Under the pieces are notes generated by a model that worked only from the letters and a program-made list of their open reading frames with translations, searched no databases and was not told the origin of the DNA. DNA of 64,000 bases from Thermococcus piezophilus (lineage in GTDB: Archaea; Methanobacteriota_B; Thermococci; Thermococcales; Thermococcaceae), in the NCBI RefSeq assembly GCF_001647085.1, contig NZ_CP015520.1, positions 930,001-994,000 of the forward strand, in the 5' to 3' direction. Every line of letters begins with the position of its first letter. Within the stretch, counting starts at the first letter, position 1. Of the stretch, positions 42,476-52,976 are shown piece after piece. The position numbers and the translations under genes were made by a program.

Positions 42476-45400
42476 TATGCTTCATCTTAGGATACGGCGC
42501 GAGGCCCCTGCCCCTGCTGGAAGAGATACTTGAGGGGGAGAGAATAGATGGGCTTGTGCTCACCGACCAGAACTGTGAGAGTGAGCTGGAGGGGATAGAG
42601 AAGTCGGATGTAATCTTCATCTACGTCCACGAGCTTCCCGAGATAGTGATGGAGAAAGTCAAGGAAAGCAATGCAAAGGTCATTGCATGTGCCGGGCTTG
42701 AAAGCCTGACCAACGTTCCGGAAGATGTTCTGATCAAAGCGAAGACCTACTACGTTCTCGGGGGCGAGAAGAATCTCAGGAACATGGTCAGGTTTTTGGT
42801 AAGCCTATCTGGGGAAACGGTCAAATATGAAGAACCGGAGGAGATCCCTATGCACGGTATCTATCACCCCGAGCTGGGCCTTTTTGAAAGCCTGGATGAT
42901 TACTTAACGGTTTACAAGAAGAGGTTCCTCATTGGAGTCCTCTTCTGGAGGAGTGCATGGCTCTATAATGAGCTTAAACCAATTGAAGAGCTCATCAAAG
43001 CCCTTGAAGAGGAAGGCCTCGGGGTAATTCCTGTCTTCACCTACGGAAAAGACTCAACTACCGGTCTCGGGAAGGAAAAAAGTGAGGCTGTTGAGGAGTT
43101 CTTCATTAAGGACGGAAGGCCGATTATAGAGGCCCTTGTGAGCTTAATCTCCTTTGGCACAGTTGATTTAAAGAATCTGCAAAAGCTTAACGTTCCGGTT
43201 TTTGCCCCAGTAAGGTCTTACTACCAGTCCCTTGAGGAATGGAGGAGGAGCGAGCGAGGCGTAGACTACATGACTCAGGTTTATGGGGTAATAATTCCGG
43301 AAGTTGCTGGAACAATTGAGCCGATTTTCATATCCGGGACAAGGAACATTGAAGGTTACAAGGTGGGGGAGCCCTACGAAGAGCATATGAAATATCTGGC
43401 CCGGAGGGTGAAGAAGTGGGTCGAGCTCAGGAAGAAGTCAAAAAGGGAAGTTAAAATCGCCATAGTTCTGATAAACCCCCCATGTAAGGGGCTTGAGGCA
43501 AACGTTGCCGTTGGCCTTGGTTTGGATGTCCCGGAAAGCATCGTCAGACTCCTGCACAGGCTTAAGGAGGAGGGCTACCACGTTGGCGAAGACTTGCCGG
43601 AGAACGGTGAAGAGCTTATACAGTTGATTTTGAGGAGAAAAGCGATAAGTGAGTTCAGATGGACAAGCGTTGATGAGATAGTCAAAAGCGGCGGAGCAAT
43701 TGACTTCGTGGGCCTGGAGGAGTATCTGGAGTGGTTCAACGAGCTTCCTGAAGATTTAAGGGAGAGAATCATAGAGGACTGGGGAAAGCCGGAGGATGTC
43801 CTGGCTGGAAAGGTGAACAAAGAAATGGTTGGGATGGTCTATAACGGGAGGTTTGTAGTTCCGGGAATAAGGTTCGGGAACGTCCTCATTACGCCCCAGC
43901 CTAAGTTCGGCTGTGCTGGGGCCAGGTGCGACGGAAAGGTGTGTAGAATTTTGCATGATCCAAGGATAGTCCCTCCGCATCAGTGGTGGGCCGTTTACAG
44001 ATGGATAACGCGCAAATTTGGTGCTGATGTGGTTATACACTTTGGGACCCACGGCTACCTTGAATTCAGGCCCGGAAAAGGCGTTGGTCTTTCCCCCTCA
44101 TGCGTTCCCGAGGCAAGCTTAGATGACATTCCACACCTGTACGTTTACGTGGTTTCAAATCCGATGGAGGGTGTTATTGCCAAGAGGAGGAGCTATGCAG
44201 CACTTATAGACCACATCTATCCCCCAATGGGGATGGCGGAGGTTCTGGACGATTTGGATTCCCTCCTGACCCAGTATGCAAAGGCAAAGAACCTTGGAGA
44301 TGATGCGAGGAGACAGAAGATTTACGAGCAGATTCTTGAGAAGGCAAGGGAAAACAGGCTGAGAATAGCGAATCCCGAAGACGAAGAGAAGACTGTAGAG
44401 GAAATACACCGCTACGTTGAGCTGATGAGAGGTTCCCAGATAAACCTCGGCCTCCACGTCTTTGGCTGTCCCCCAAAAGAGCCCAATAGATTAGCGGGAT
44501 ACGTTGCCACAGCAATGGCTTATGATTCCTACTCTTCTCCTTCAATTAAGCGCGTTATAGCTGAGGCAATGGGTCTGGATTACGATGAACTAAAAAAGAA
44601 CCCATTGGGAACCACAAACGGGTTCACGAACAGGGAACTGCTGGATATCTTCCACAAGATAGCTGTCAAAAGCCTGGAGCGCCTACTTAATGGGGAGAGC
44701 TTCGATGTCATCGAGGAGGAAATTGAAAAGTTCGGATTCAAAGTTAAGGAGAAGGAGAAGGAAAAGCTCGAAGAAATGTTTAGGAAAGCCCTTGAAGTTG
44801 CAAAGAAAATAGCTGAATGTGAAAGAGAATACGACGGTTTTCTGAAGGGACTTGGTGGGGAATACATCGAGCCTGGCCCGTCGGGAGCGATAACAAGGGG
44901 GAAATTCGAGATTTTACCGACGGGAAGGAATTTCTATGCAGTTGATCCAAGAACTCTACCAACTAAGGCAGCATGGCAGATAGGAGTTGAAACTGCTGAA
45001 AAACTTTTGAAAGCTTACAAAGAAAAGCACGGGAGATATCCGGAGAGCGTCGGACAGGTTCTCTGGAGCATAGACGGTTATAAGGCGGATGGGGAGCAGA
45101 TAGCTCAAATCCTCTATTTGATTGGAGTTAGGCCGGTTTGGAAAGGAGATGTAGTTGCTGGGCTTGAGGTAATTTCCTTGGAAGAGCTCGGAAGACCAAG
45201 GATTGATGTTCTGGTCAGAATAAGTGGAATCGTGAGAGATACTCTGCCAAACTACATCTACCTAATTGACGAGGCCATAGAAAAAGTTGTTGCGCTGGAT
45301 GAGCCTTTGGAGATGAACTACATTAAAAAGCACTACATTGAGCACATTAAAAAGCTCGTTGAACTCGGCAAGAGTTTTGAAGAAGCCCAAAGGTTTGCAC

Positions 45401-46236
45401 GCTTTAGAGTTTTTTCAGCCCCGCCGGGTGCCTACGGGGCTGGAGTAAATTTGGCGGTTGAGTCATCGGGCTGGAGGAATGACGAGGATTTAGCTAAAGT
45501 GTGGGTTCAGTGGAGCGGCTATGCCTATGGAAAAGAGGCCTTTGGCGTCGAGGCATATGACTCATTTGTTTTGAACCTGAGGGAGGTGGATATAATCAAC
45601 AGGAACCACATAAGCGATGAGCACGATCCGACGAACTGCTGCTGCTATTTTGCATATCACGGGGGCTTTAAGACAGCCGTTGATGCTCTAACGGGCAAGA
45701 ACGTTGAGGTGGTTCAGACGGACACGAGAGACATAAGTGACGCCAAAATCGTTGAGATGAAAGTCGAGCTTGAAAGGGTCGTTAGGGCAAAGCTTCTCAA
45801 TGGGAGGTGGATTGAGGAGATGAAGAAGCACGGCTACAGAGGGGCTAGTGAGTTCTCGAGGAAGATCCTCCACCTATACGGCTGGGAGGCAACGACGAAA
45901 CTCGTTGAAGATTGGGTTTTTGACGAGATAGCAGGGAAATACGTTCTGGATGAAGAGATGAGGAGATGGTTCGAGGAGCACAATCCTTACGCCATTGAGG
46001 AAATCGCGAGAAGGCTGATGGAAGCCTATGAGCGTGGCTTGTGGAAGACGAGTGAGGAATTGATTGAAAAGCTCAGGGAGGTTTATTCTGAAATTGAGGG
46101 AATTCTGGAGGAAAGTCTCGGCGAAGGGGAAGTCCAGGGAGGAGTGATTGAAATCTTCACTGCCCGGGACGATGAGCACTGGAATGAAAACATTGAGGAG
46201 GTGGATAAAATATGGAGCCTCGTGAAAAACGCTTAG
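42472..46236 (+). CDS. cobN: CobN/BchH-like large subunit of a metal chelatase
   Basis: The 1254-residue protein is the usual size for CobN/BchH large subunits, which bind the tetrapyrrole and insert Co or Mg using ATPase subunits. Diagnostic stretches are [19 protein letters not shown] (residues ~520-540), [20 protein letters not shown], and [20 protein letters not shown]. Special features are a Cys cluster [20 protein letters not shown] (residues ~480-500), typical of archaeal members, and Cys1056-Cys1058 in [16 protein letters not shown], where other CobN proteins have acidic or Tyr residues. The start overlaps the ATPase gene and the stop overlaps the ChlI/D gene. I cannot tell the metal or substrate from sequence. 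No other corrin-pathway gene is in the window. Confidence 0.9.
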   Translation: MICFILGYGARPLPLLEEILEGERIDGLVLTDQNCESELEGIEKSDVIFIYVHELPEIVMEKVKESNAKVIACAGLESLTNVPEDVLIKAKTYYVLGGEKNLRNMVRFLVSLSGETVKYEEPEEIPMHGIYHPELGLFESLDDYLTVYKKRFLIGVLFWRSAWLYNELKPIEELIKALEEEGLGVIPVFTYGKDSTTGLGKEKSEAVEEFFIKDGRPIIEALVSLISFGTVDLKNLQKLNVPVFAPVRSYYQSLEEWRRSERGVDYMTQVYGVIIPEVAGTIEPIFISGTRNIEGYKVGEPYEEHMKYLARRVKKWVELRKKSKREVKIAIVLINPPCKGLEANVAVGLGLDVPESIVRLLHRLKEEGYHVGEDLPENGEELIQLILRRKAISEFRWTSVDEIVKSGGAIDFVGLEEYLEWFNELPEDLRERIIEDWGKPEDVLAGKVNKEMVGMVYNGRFVVPGIRFGNVLITPQPKFGCAGARCDGKVCRILHDPRIVPPHQWWAVYRWITRKFGADVVIHFGTHGYLEFRPGKGVGLSPSCVPEASLDDIPHLYVYVVSNPMEGVIAKRRSYAALIDHIYPPMGMAEVLDDLDSLLTQYAKAKNLGDDARRQKIYEQILEKARENRLRIANPEDEEKTVEEIHRYVELMRGSQINLGLHVFGCPPKEPNRLAGYVATAMAYDSYSSPSIKRVIAEAMGLDYDELKKNPLGTTNGFTNRELLDIFHKIAVKSLERLLNGESFDVIEEEIEKFGFKVKEKEKEKLEEMFRKALEVAKKIAECEREYDGFLKGLGGEYIEPGPSGAITRGKFEILPTGRNFYAVDPRTLPTKAAWQIGVETAEKLLKAYKEKHGRYPESVGQVLWSIDGYKADGEQIAQILYLIGVRPVWKGDVVAGLEVISLEELGRPRIDVLVRISGIVRDTLPNYIYLIDEAIEKVVALDEPLEMNYIKKHYIEHIKKLVELGKSFEEAQRFARFRVFSAPPGAYGAGVNLAVESSGWRNDEDLAKVWVQWSGYAYGKEAFGVEAYDSFVLNLREVDIINRNHISDEHDPTNCCCYFAYHGGFKTAVDALTGKNVEVVQTDTRDISDAKIVEMKVELERVVRAKLLNGRWIEEMKKHGYRGASEFSRKILHLYGWEATTKLVEDWVFDEIAGKYVLDEEMRRWFEEHNPYAIEEIARRLMEAYERGLWKTSEELIEKLREVYSEIEGILEESLGEGEVQGGVIEIFTARDDEHWNENIEEVDKIWSLVKNA

Positions 46237-48137
46237 TATTTCCATTTTCTGCAATAGTCGGGCAGGAAAAGGCTAAATTAGCTTTACTTTGTGTAGCTGT
46301 TAATCCGCTGATCGGTGGTGTCCTGCTTAAGGGTGATAAGGGAACAGGGAAATCGACCCTGGTTAGGGCTTTGGCTAACGTTTTGCCCGAGATTGAAGTC
46401 GTGGCAAACTGTCCCTTCAACTGCAATCCGAGGAATCCTTTGGAGATGTGTGACAGCTGTTATGAGAGGTATGAGCGGGGAGAAGAGTTACCGGTAGCAA
46501 AGAGGAAGATGCGCGTTGTGGACCTGCCCTTAAGCGTTACAATAGACAGGCTCGTTGGAACCGTTGATGTCGAGAGATTTTTAAAAGAAGGAAGAAAGGC
46601 ATTACAGCCTGGAATTTTGGCAGAAGCAAACAGAAACGTGCTTTACATCGATGAGGTGAACCTCCTGGATGACTACATAGCCGATTCACTCTTAGATGCT
46701 GCTGCAATGGGATGGAACACGATAGAGAGGGAAGGAATCTCTTTCAGACATCCGGCGAGGTTCATCCTGGTTGGAAGTATGAATCCAGAGGAAGGCGAGC
46801 TCAGACCTCAAATCCTCGATAGGTTTGGTTTATGCGTTGAGGTAAGCGCTCCAATGAATCCCGAGGAGAGAATAGAGATAGTTAAGAGAGTCGAAGAGTT
46901 TCATGAAGACCCGATAAGCTTCTATAAGAAGTTCGAAAGCGAAGAGAAGAAGCTCACGGAGAGGATTGTTAAGGCAAGGAAAATTCTGCCGAAGGTTGAG
47001 ATAAGCGACAATTTGCTGAAGCTTTTGGCTGAAACAGTCGTCAATTTGGGAATTAAAACCAACAGAGCTGAGATAGCCACGATAAAGACAGCCAAAGCGA
47101 TAGCTGCCCTAAATGGAAGGAGAAGGGTCTCACTGGAAGACTTAGAAAAAGCTATGGAATTGGCTTTACCGCACCGCCTGAGGGACAGACCGTTCCAAAA
47201 GCCACCCCAGATGGGGCCCCCAAAGCCTAAGGACGATAGCAAGCAGGATCACGATCATAAACACGATCACAGGCATGAGCACAAGAAGGAAGAAAAAAGT
47301 GAAAGGAGAAACCAGGAGTCTCGAAGTCAGGGGATCGGGAATTTGGAGCAGAATTTTCGTTCAAGTGAAGTTAGAATCCCAAGGATAGAGAGCAAAAACT
47401 TTGATGGAAGCGAATTCATGGGATACCGCTCCTCAAGGGACGTCAGCGTTACAGTGGTAAACTTCCCCAAGGGCGTTCCAGTTTCGTATCTTCCGCCGGC
47501 CAACGGCAAAATTAAGGACGTTGATTTTTACAGCTCTCTGGTCTGGGCGGTGTTGAATGGAAAAAAGCCTCCAATAAAGCTTGATTTAAACGACCTTCGC
47601 GTTAGGGTCAGGAAGGCAAAGGCACCAACACTCTGGGTTTTGCTCTTGGATTCGAGCGGAAGCATGGCCGTGCAGAAGAGGATAAGCATCGCGAAGGGAA
47701 TAGCGGAAAAGCTGGTTGAGAACGGCTACATCAAAAAGTCAAAGGTAGCTTTGATAGTCGCAAAAGGTAATCAGGCGGAAATATTTGTCCCACCTACAAA
47801 GAACTACTGGGAGGTGCTCGAGAAAATAGAGAGCGTTCCAACTGGGGGCAGAACACCTTTAAGCTCTGCCCTCTATAATCTTCTTCTGCTTGCTGAACAT
47901 GAGAGGAGAAAAGACAAGTCCTTGAAAGTTAGGGCATTCTTGATAACTGACGGAAAGGCCAACGTTCCACTTTTTGGAAAGAGGATTAAGGAGGAAATAG
48001 TTGAATTAGCGAAAGCATTGAAAAAGAAGGATATTGGGCTTATAATTTATGACACGAGAGGGAGGGGGATAAACCCGGGCCTGTCCTACGTCCCCATCCT
48101 GGAGCAGGTTGTGGGGGCGAAGGTACACAAAGTTTAG
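46212..48137 (+). CDS. Fused ChlI-ChlD chelatase ATPase/VWA subunit
   Basis: The 641-residue protein joins an AAA+ ChlI/BchI domain (Walker [11 protein letters not shown] at residues ~41-50; Walker [13 protein letters not shown]; sensor [19 protein letters not shown]) to a C-terminal VWA domain with a MIDAS motif [10 protein letters not shown] (residues ~477-486). A Cys4 cluster (Cys67, 71, 80, 83) lies after Walker A. Between the domains, residues ~343-360 are a His-rich tract with seven His in [13 protein letters not shown]-like order, likely to bind metal. It should drive the CobN-like subunit. The start overlaps that gene by 25 nt, with GAGGTGG as ribosome-binding site. Confidence 0.92.
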   Translation: MEPREKRLVFPFSAIVGQEKAKLALLCVAVNPLIGGVLLKGDKGTGKSTLVRALANVLPEIEVVANCPFNCNPRNPLEMCDSCYERYERGEELPVAKRKMRVVDLPLSVTIDRLVGTVDVERFLKEGRKALQPGILAEANRNVLYIDEVNLLDDYIADSLLDAAAMGWNTIEREGISFRHPARFILVGSMNPEEGELRPQILDRFGLCVEVSAPMNPEERIEIVKRVEEFHEDPISFYKKFESEEKKLTERIVKARKILPKVEISDNLLKLLAETVVNLGIKTNRAEIATIKTAKAIAALNGRRRVSLEDLEKAMELALPHRLRDRPFQKPPQMGPPKPKDDSKQDHDHKHDHRHEHKKEEKSERRNQESRSQGIGNLEQNFRSSEVRIPRIESKNFDGSEFMGYRSSRDVSVTVVNFPKGVPVSYLPPANGKIKDVDFYSSLVWAVLNGKKPPIKLDLNDLRVRVRKAKAPTLWVLLLDSSGSMAVQKRISIAKGIAEKLVENGYIKKSKVALIVAKGNQAEIFVPPTKNYWEVLEKIESVPTGGRTPLSSALYNLLLLAEHERRKDKSLKVRAFLITDGKANVPLFGKRIKEEIVELAKALKKKDIGLIIYDTRGRGINPGLSYVPILEQVVGAKVHKV

Positions 48138-48212
48138 TCTGCCTAAAAGCCATCAGTTTTTTTAGTATCTCAATAGAATCGTCTCTAAAACAAAGTAGAA
48201 AAGGGAAATACT

Positions 48213-49397
48213 TCATCCACTGTAAATATGGAACTCCACGTATCCTTCAGTGGTGTAGTCCCACCAAAACAGGGTCTTTTTCCCATACTTTGCCCCATAG
48301 TGTTCCACCCAGTCCATGGGAGAGCCTTGGGGGACCCGAATCGTTGCGCCTGGCTCTATCTGGTAGGTTGAAGAGCCCACGGGTGCACCTTCGTCAACGT
48401 TATGCCACCATTTAGCCAGCTCTAGGTAGTAGTCGCTTTGATCATATACGACGACATCAGGTAGAGTATAGCTCCAAGAAAGCGAGGCGGAGATTGATGC
48501 ACCATCTTCACCTGCGGAGACGCCAATTGAAACCCCAACTGTGGTGGAGCCAACGGTTGTGGTGGGAGCATAGTCTGAAAGGAAGTAGTCACTGTTATAA
48601 TAGTCAGCGTCGATCCACGTGTACATATCAGCAGTTTTCCAGCTGGAGTCCCAGAGATACTCTCCCGGAACAGACTGCTGCCTAACGTGAACGCTGTACC
48701 AGTCGTAGGTATACGAACCATCGTTGGAGAGTTTATAATATAATGATCTAACGTTTAACCTACCGTAGGGTTCCCAGAGATCAACAGTAGAGAAATCCAG
48801 CTGGTATATCTGAGTCCACTCCCCAGTGGACTCTATGCTCACATCAATAGTTCCTGCGTTGGGGGGCATGTTGCGAACTGCCCATCTGTATGCTTCTTCT
48901 ACGGCTCTTCTTCCAGGATCTGGTGAAATAAATACCTTTGTCACAAGTACGCCCTCACTTATGGGATACACTATGTAACCGTAGACTTTCTCTCCTTTTA
49001 TTGGCCTGCCATCAGGTGTTTTGCCACTAATAATCTCAGGTTTGAACTGGTGAGGAAGTAGTGACTTTATGACTTCTGTGTGTCCATTCACCACTATTAC
49101 GGGAATCCCTCTAAGAAGTTCGTCTTTTATGCTTTCCTTAGTCTCAGGATGTTCGGCAACATAGGGCCCATCAACGATTAGTATGTGCGCTTCTTTGGGA
49201 ATCCCGTTCTGGAAGGGATGGATAGTTTCAAAGACGCCATAAAGATCGCGACCGAGATAATAAACAGGTACGGTATTCTTTATCGGCTTTTCTGTCCCGG
49301 CATTTTGGGGTGAATGTTCGGAGGTAAAAGCGCCCACAGCTACAAGTCCTATTACAAGTAACCCCAATAGTATGTTAAAGATTTTCTTTTTTATCAT
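48213..49397 (-). CDS. Secreted beta-rich protein, unknown function
   Basis: The 394-residue protein has a signal peptide (residues ~4-23). An N-terminal part (about 40-160) looks alpha/beta, with AHILIVDGPYVAEHPETKES and GIPVIVVNGHTEVIKSLLP suggesting a Rossmann-like strand order. The C-terminal part (about 180-394) is rich in Trp, Tyr, Ser and Thr and beta-structured (TTTVGSTTVGVSIGVSAGED, then ISASLSWSYTLPDVVVYDQS), with amphipathic alternating stretches reminiscent of pore-forming or surface proteins. I do not recognise a family. It is divergent from the thermosome gene and has its own AT-rich promoter (TTATATAA at about 49443-49450). Confidence 0.7.
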   Translation of the reverse strand: MIKKKIFNILLGLLVIGLVAVGAFTSEHSPQNAGTEKPIKNTVPVYYLGRDLYGVFETIHPFQNGIPKEAHILIVDGPYVAEHPETKESIKDELLRGIPVIVVNGHTEVIKSLLPHQFKPEIISGKTPDGRPIKGEKVYGYIVYPISEGVLVTKVFISPDPGRRAVEEAYRWAVRNMPPNAGTIDVSIESTGEWTQIYQLDFSTVDLWEPYGRLNVRSLYYKLSNDGSYTYDWYSVHVRQQSVPGEYLWDSSWKTADMYTWIDADYYNSDYFLSDYAPTTTVGSTTVGVSIGVSAGEDGASISASLSWSYTLPDVVVYDQSDYYLELAKWWHNVDEGAPVGSSTYQIEPGATIRVPQGSPMDWVEHYGAKYGKKTLFWWDYTTEGYVEFHIYSG

Positions 49398-49486
49398 AGA
49401 ATTTCACCTCCGAATCTTCACGTTGTATATGAAATATTATTTTTATATAATCTTTTACTATAGATGCTACTAAGCTATACCGAAAA

Positions 49487-49496
49487 ATTTATAAAT
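49487..49496 (+). promoter_or_regulatory. TATA box of the thermosome gene
   Basis: ATTTATAAAT with a BRE-like CGAAAA directly upstream (49481-49486) points toward the gene at 49584 and implies a 5' leader of about 65 nt. The leader is long for this organism and contains a small in-frame-less ATG at 49516. A heat-shock regulator site would be expected here, but I could not identify one with confidence. Confidence 0.55.
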
Positions 49497-49583
49497 AGCC
49501 CTAAGGAACGATAAAATGGATACACTAATTGTAACTAAAAGTCTCCCAACAATAAAAAAGAGAACGGGTGGGGGTGAGGGGAG

Positions 49584-51218
49584 ATGGCCCAGCTCACTGG
49601 ACAGCCGGTTGTTATTCTGCCTGAGGGGACCCAGAGGTACGTTGGAAGGGACGCCCAGAGGCTTAACATCCTCGCCGCGAGGATTGTTGCCGAGACCATC
49701 AGGACCACCCTCGGTCCGAAGGGCATGGACAAGATGCTCGTCGACAGCCTCGGCGACATCGTCATCACCAATGACGGTGCCACCATCCTTGACGAGATGG
49801 ACATTCAGCACCCTGCTGCTAAGATGATGGTTGAGGTTGCTAAGACTCAGGATAAGGAGGCCGGTGACGGTACCACCACTGCTGTCGTCATCGCTGGCGA
49901 GCTTCTTAGGAAGGCCGAGGAGCTTCTTGACCAGAACATCCACCCGAGCATTGTCATCAAGGGTTATGCTTTAGCTGCCGAGAAGGCCCAGCAGATCCTC
50001 GACGAGATCTCCAAGGACGTTGACGTCGAGGACAAGGAGATCCTCAAGAAGGCCGCGGTCACCTCAATTACCGGTAAGGCCGCCGAGGAGGAAAGAGAGT
50101 ACCTCGCCGAAATTGCCGTCGAGGCCGTCAAGCAGGTCGCCGAGAAGGTCGGCGACAAGTACAAGGTCGACCTCGACAACATCAAGTTCGAGAAGAAGGA
50201 GGGTGGCAGCGTCAAGGAGACTCAGCTCATTAGGGGTGTCGTCATCGACAAGGAGGTCGTTCACCCAGGCATGCCCAAGAGGGTTGAGAACGCTAAGATA
50301 GCCCTCATCAACGACGCCCTCGAGGTCAAGGAGACCGAGACCGACGCCGAGATAAGGATCACCAGCCCAGAGCAGCTCCAGGCCTTCCTCGAGCAGGAGG
50401 AGCGCATGCTCCGCGAGATGGTCGACAAGATCAAGGAGGTCGGCGCCAACGTCGTCTTCGTCCAGAAGGGTATTGATGACCTTGCCCAGCACTACCTCGC
50501 CAAGTACGGCATTCTCGCCGTCAGGCGCGTCAAGAAGAGCGACATGGAGAAACTCGCCAAGGCCACCGGTGCCAAGATAGTCACCAACATCCGCGACCTC
50601 ACCAGCGAAGACCTCGGTGAGGCCGAGCTTGTCGAGCAGAGGAAAGTTGCCGGAGAGAACATGATCTTCGTCGAGGGCTGCAAGAATCCAAAGGCAGTAA
50701 CAATCCTCATCAGGGGTGGTACCGAGCACGTCGTCGACGAGGTTGAGAGGGCCCTTGAGGATGCCGTCAAGGTCGCCAAGGACATCGTCGAGGACGGCAG
50801 GATCGTCGCTGCCGGCGGTGCCCCGGAGATCGAGCTCGCCATCAGGCTCGACGAGTACGCCAAGGAGGTTGGCGGCAAGGAGCAGCTCGCCATCGAGGCC
50901 TTCGCTGAGGCGCTCAAGGTCATCCCGAGGACCCTCGCCGAGAACGCTGGCCTTGATCCGGTCGAGACCCTCGTTAAGGTCATCGCCGCCCACAAGGAGA
51001 AGGGCCCGACCATCGGTGTCGACGTCTTCGAGGGCGAGCCGGCCGACATGATGGAGAAGGGTGTCATTGCTCCGCTCAGGGTCACCAAGCAGGCCATCAA
51101 GAGCGCCAGCGAGGCGGCAATAATGATACTCCGCATAGATGACGTCATCGCCGCCAGCAAGCTTGAGAAGGACAAGGGAGACAAGGGCGGCGACGACTTC
51201 GGCAGCGACCTCGACTGA
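49584..51218 (+). CDS. Thermosome subunit (group II chaperonin)
   Basis: The 544-residue protein is a full-length archaeal chaperonin that folds proteins in double rings with a built-in lid. The ATP-binding motifs [27 protein letters not shown] and [12 protein letters not shown], and the C-terminal [18 protein letters not shown] are present. The C-terminal tail is short and Gly/Asp-rich rather than the GGM repeats seen in some. It starts after a GGTGGGGGTGAGGGG element. Codon use is strongly biased (GAG, AAG, ATC), as expected for a highly expressed gene. Confidence 0.97.
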   Translation: MAQLTGQPVVILPEGTQRYVGRDAQRLNILAARIVAETIRTTLGPKGMDKMLVDSLGDIVITNDGATILDEMDIQHPAAKMMVEVAKTQDKEAGDGTTTAVVIAGELLRKAEELLDQNIHPSIVIKGYALAAEKAQQILDEISKDVDVEDKEILKKAAVTSITGKAAEEEREYLAEIAVEAVKQVAEKVGDKYKVDLDNIKFEKKEGGSVKETQLIRGVVIDKEVVHPGMPKRVENAKIALINDALEVKETETDAEIRITSPEQLQAFLEQEERMLREMVDKIKEVGANVVFVQKGIDDLAQHYLAKYGILAVRRVKKSDMEKLAKATGAKIVTNIRDLTSEDLGEAELVEQRKVAGENMIFVEGCKNPKAVTILIRGGTEHVVDEVERALEDAVKVAKDIVEDGRIVAAGGAPEIELAIRLDEYAKEVGGKEQLAIEAFAEALKVIPRTLAENAGLDPVETLVKVIAAHKEKGPTIGVDVFEGEPADMMEKGVIAPLRVTKQAIKSASEAAIMILRIDDVIAASKLEKDKGDKGGDDFGSDLD

Positions 51219-51340
51219 AGGCTTTGAGCTTTAGCTCTTCTACCTTTTCTGTTCTCCCGACTTTTGGCTGGGCTTCTCTGGTGGCAAGCCTTTTAAAGAA
51301 CATTTCATTCTTAACTGGGATAAACGAGGGGGTGTTTTCC

Positions 51341-52197
51341 ATGAGGGTCATAGGCGTCGATCCCGGAACGAAGAGCTTCGACGTTATCGGACTTGAAGAC
51401 GGGAGGATAAAGCTTGACCTTACCTTTCCGAGTGAAGTGGTTGCAGAGGCACCTGAAAAGATTGTCAAGGCCATGGAGGACTTCAATGCCGATCTTATAA
51501 TCGGGCCCTCCGGCTACGGAGTCCCGCTGAAGCACATAAGCGAGCTGACAGACAGGGACCGCTTCGAGATGACCCTGTTCTCATAGGGTTACAGAAGATA
51601 GTAAGCGAGATGGCTGAGGGGGGCATGAACGTCTGGTTCATCCCTGGCGTTATCCACCTCCCGACGGTGCCGGAGTGGAGGAAGTACAACAAGATTGACA
51701 TGGGAACGGCCGACAAGATGGCGATAACAGTGCTCGGTATCTACGACCAAGCGAAAAGGTTCGGAACTGAGTATGCTTCTGGGGCGGAGCTACGGTAATA
51801 GCCGCCAACGGGATACTCCCGCAGGGGGAGTTTGCCAAGAGGCTCGACGAGGAACCGTTCGCAAAGGCTTGGGAGGCCATGAAGGACGGCTTCTTAAAGG
51901 CCGTTGCAAGCGAGCTGGCCGTTGTGGGCAACGCTAAGGAGATAATTCTCTCCGGCAGGCTGATGCGCATAGACGAGCTCAGAAAGGACGTGGAAGACCT
52001 CTTCGAGGAGCGCTTTGGACTTCCCGTTGTCAAGCAGAGGGGTCTTGAGGGTAGGGCTAAGGAAGCCGCCCAGGGGAGCGCGATAATAGCGGATGGCCTC
52101 GCCGGCGGAGGGTTCAAAGGCTTAGTGGAGCACGTTGAGACAAAGAAGAGCCGCGGGAGTGTTCTTGAGTACGTGAAGCTTCCGCTGGAGGTCTGAC
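51341..52197 (+). pseudogene. DUF1464 family (butyrate kinase-like) gene with two frameshifts
   Basis: Three segments join into one ~290-residue protein: MRVIGVDPGTKSFDVIGLED to about 51580, then KIVSEMAEGGMNVWFIPGVI to about 51775, then VIAANGILPQGEFAKRLDEE to 52197. The ASKHA-like N-terminal phosphate loop DPGTKSFD and IIGPSGYGVP fit DUF1464, predicted sugar/acetate-kinase-fold proteins of unknown activity. Each junction needs one base inserted, and no codons are otherwise lost. The start follows GGGGGTG. Either recently inactivated or split by two missing bases. Confidence 0.8.
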
Positions 52198-52204
52198 TTT
52201 ACCC

Positions 52205-52348
52205 TTAGGAATCTTGAGGAACTGAGCGAGAGTCTTCCAAAATTCAAAAATCCCTCGGAGCTCCTTGAGGAGGACAGGATAGGAAATGATAGTTGTAGAT
52301 GTGAATATCCTGATAGATGGCCTGTTTTTGGAGAATGATTTTCTTTGA
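52205..52348 (+). pseudogene. VapBC toxin-antitoxin debris
   Basis: The first half (52205-52285) reads NLEELSESLPKFKNPSELLE and resembles the C-terminal tail of a VapB-type antitoxin. It runs into MIVVDVNILIDGLFLENDFL at 52286-52348, the first strand and Asp of a PIN-domain VapC toxin, stopping after 20 codons. The order antitoxin then toxin is right. The rest of the toxin has been lost; a weak continuation (VLPTEIFNNVE) may exist near 52420. Confidence 0.5.
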
Positions 52349-52650
52349 ACCGTCTCTTTGGTCGGAATGCTGGATTTTTGGGCTTAATATTCATCGACAG
52401 GTAGATCTTAGTTCCCATTCGTTCTTCCCACTGAAATTTTCAATAATGTTGAAACTTGAGATGGATGGTGCATAATTGAATTCATCTGTCCATTCTTTTA
52501 CTCTGGTTTTTTCATCTTCTTCTCTTCGTGATGCTACGATTGGAAATTAAATATCCTACGAAAAAAAACATAACTTATTCAAACTTGTAATTAGAAAGAC
52601 TTTTAAGGATTTTAACGTTACATCTAATGACAACCCTGGGGGGTGCCTCC
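52349..52650. other. AT-rich intergenic region
   Basis: About 300 bases with no gene. The left part may hold further VapC debris. The right part (about 52550-52630) is very A-rich and holds the promoter for the two small membrane peptides. No repeats or hairpins of note were seen. Confidence 0.4.
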
Positions 52651-52722
52651 GTGGAAGGCTGGACCAAGAAGGTTGGTGCTGTCTTCTTGCTTGCCACGCT
52701 GTTGATATTGTTAGGGGGGTAG
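52651..52722 (+). CDS. 23-residue membrane peptide
   Basis: A GTG preceded by GGGGGGTG starts a 23-residue peptide (MEGWTKKVGAVFLLATLLIL, then LGG) made of a short charged head and one membrane helix. It ends 4 nt before the next small gene, whose ribosome-binding site (GGGGGGT) overlaps its last codons. The strong start signal and the coupled neighbour support a real gene; its role is unknown. Type I toxin peptides and small regulatory subunits have this shape. Confidence 0.45.
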   Translation: MEGWTKKVGAVFLLATLLILLGG

Positions 52723-52726
52723 GTCT

Positions 52727-52972
52727 ATGAATTGCATTGTGGGGTTCGCGTCAGCATTTTTTATCTCTTTTGTTTTAGTTTTTAGTGGAGGATGGGTATA
52801 TTCAAAAGTGAGCAATGTACTTCGAACAGCAATTGGAATGGTGATAGGTGGATTAATCGTTATCGTGGCTAAGAAACTTATAGCTGATACTTCCTGTTCT
52901 TGGATAATAACAAGTGCCGGAACAGTTATAGGAATGCTTGTTGGATTCTTGTGCGTTAGACAGTGGTTTTAA
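52727..52972 (+). CDS. Small membrane protein, 81 aa
   Basis: The protein has two or three hydrophobic helices (residues ~3-23, 33-48 and 59-76) and little outside the membrane. It contains three Cys. A GGGGGGTAGG element just before the ATG suggests efficient translation. Coupled to the 23-residue peptide before it. No family recognised. The 3' end stops 4 nt before the convergent taw3 gene. Confidence 0.6.
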   Translation: MNCIVGFASAFFISFVLVFSGGWVYSKVSNVLRTAIGMVIGGLIVIVAKKLIADTSCSWIITSAGTVIGMLVGFLCVRQWF

Positions 52973-52976
52973 TTTT

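Noticed and set aside
42472-46236. Intein or fusion in the CobN-like gene
   Set aside because: The length is normal for CobN/BchH subunits and no intein splice or endonuclease motifs were seen.
49497-49583. Heat-shock (Phr) operator in the thermosome leader
   Set aside because: The leader contains TTGTAACTAAAA, but I could not align it convincingly with the published Phr site, so I do not report it.
50064-50993. Long open frame (309 codons) on the minus strand inside the thermosome gene
   Set aside because: It is an antisense shadow of a highly codon-biased gene; its product is unnaturally rich in Leu, Asp and Val and has no start signal.
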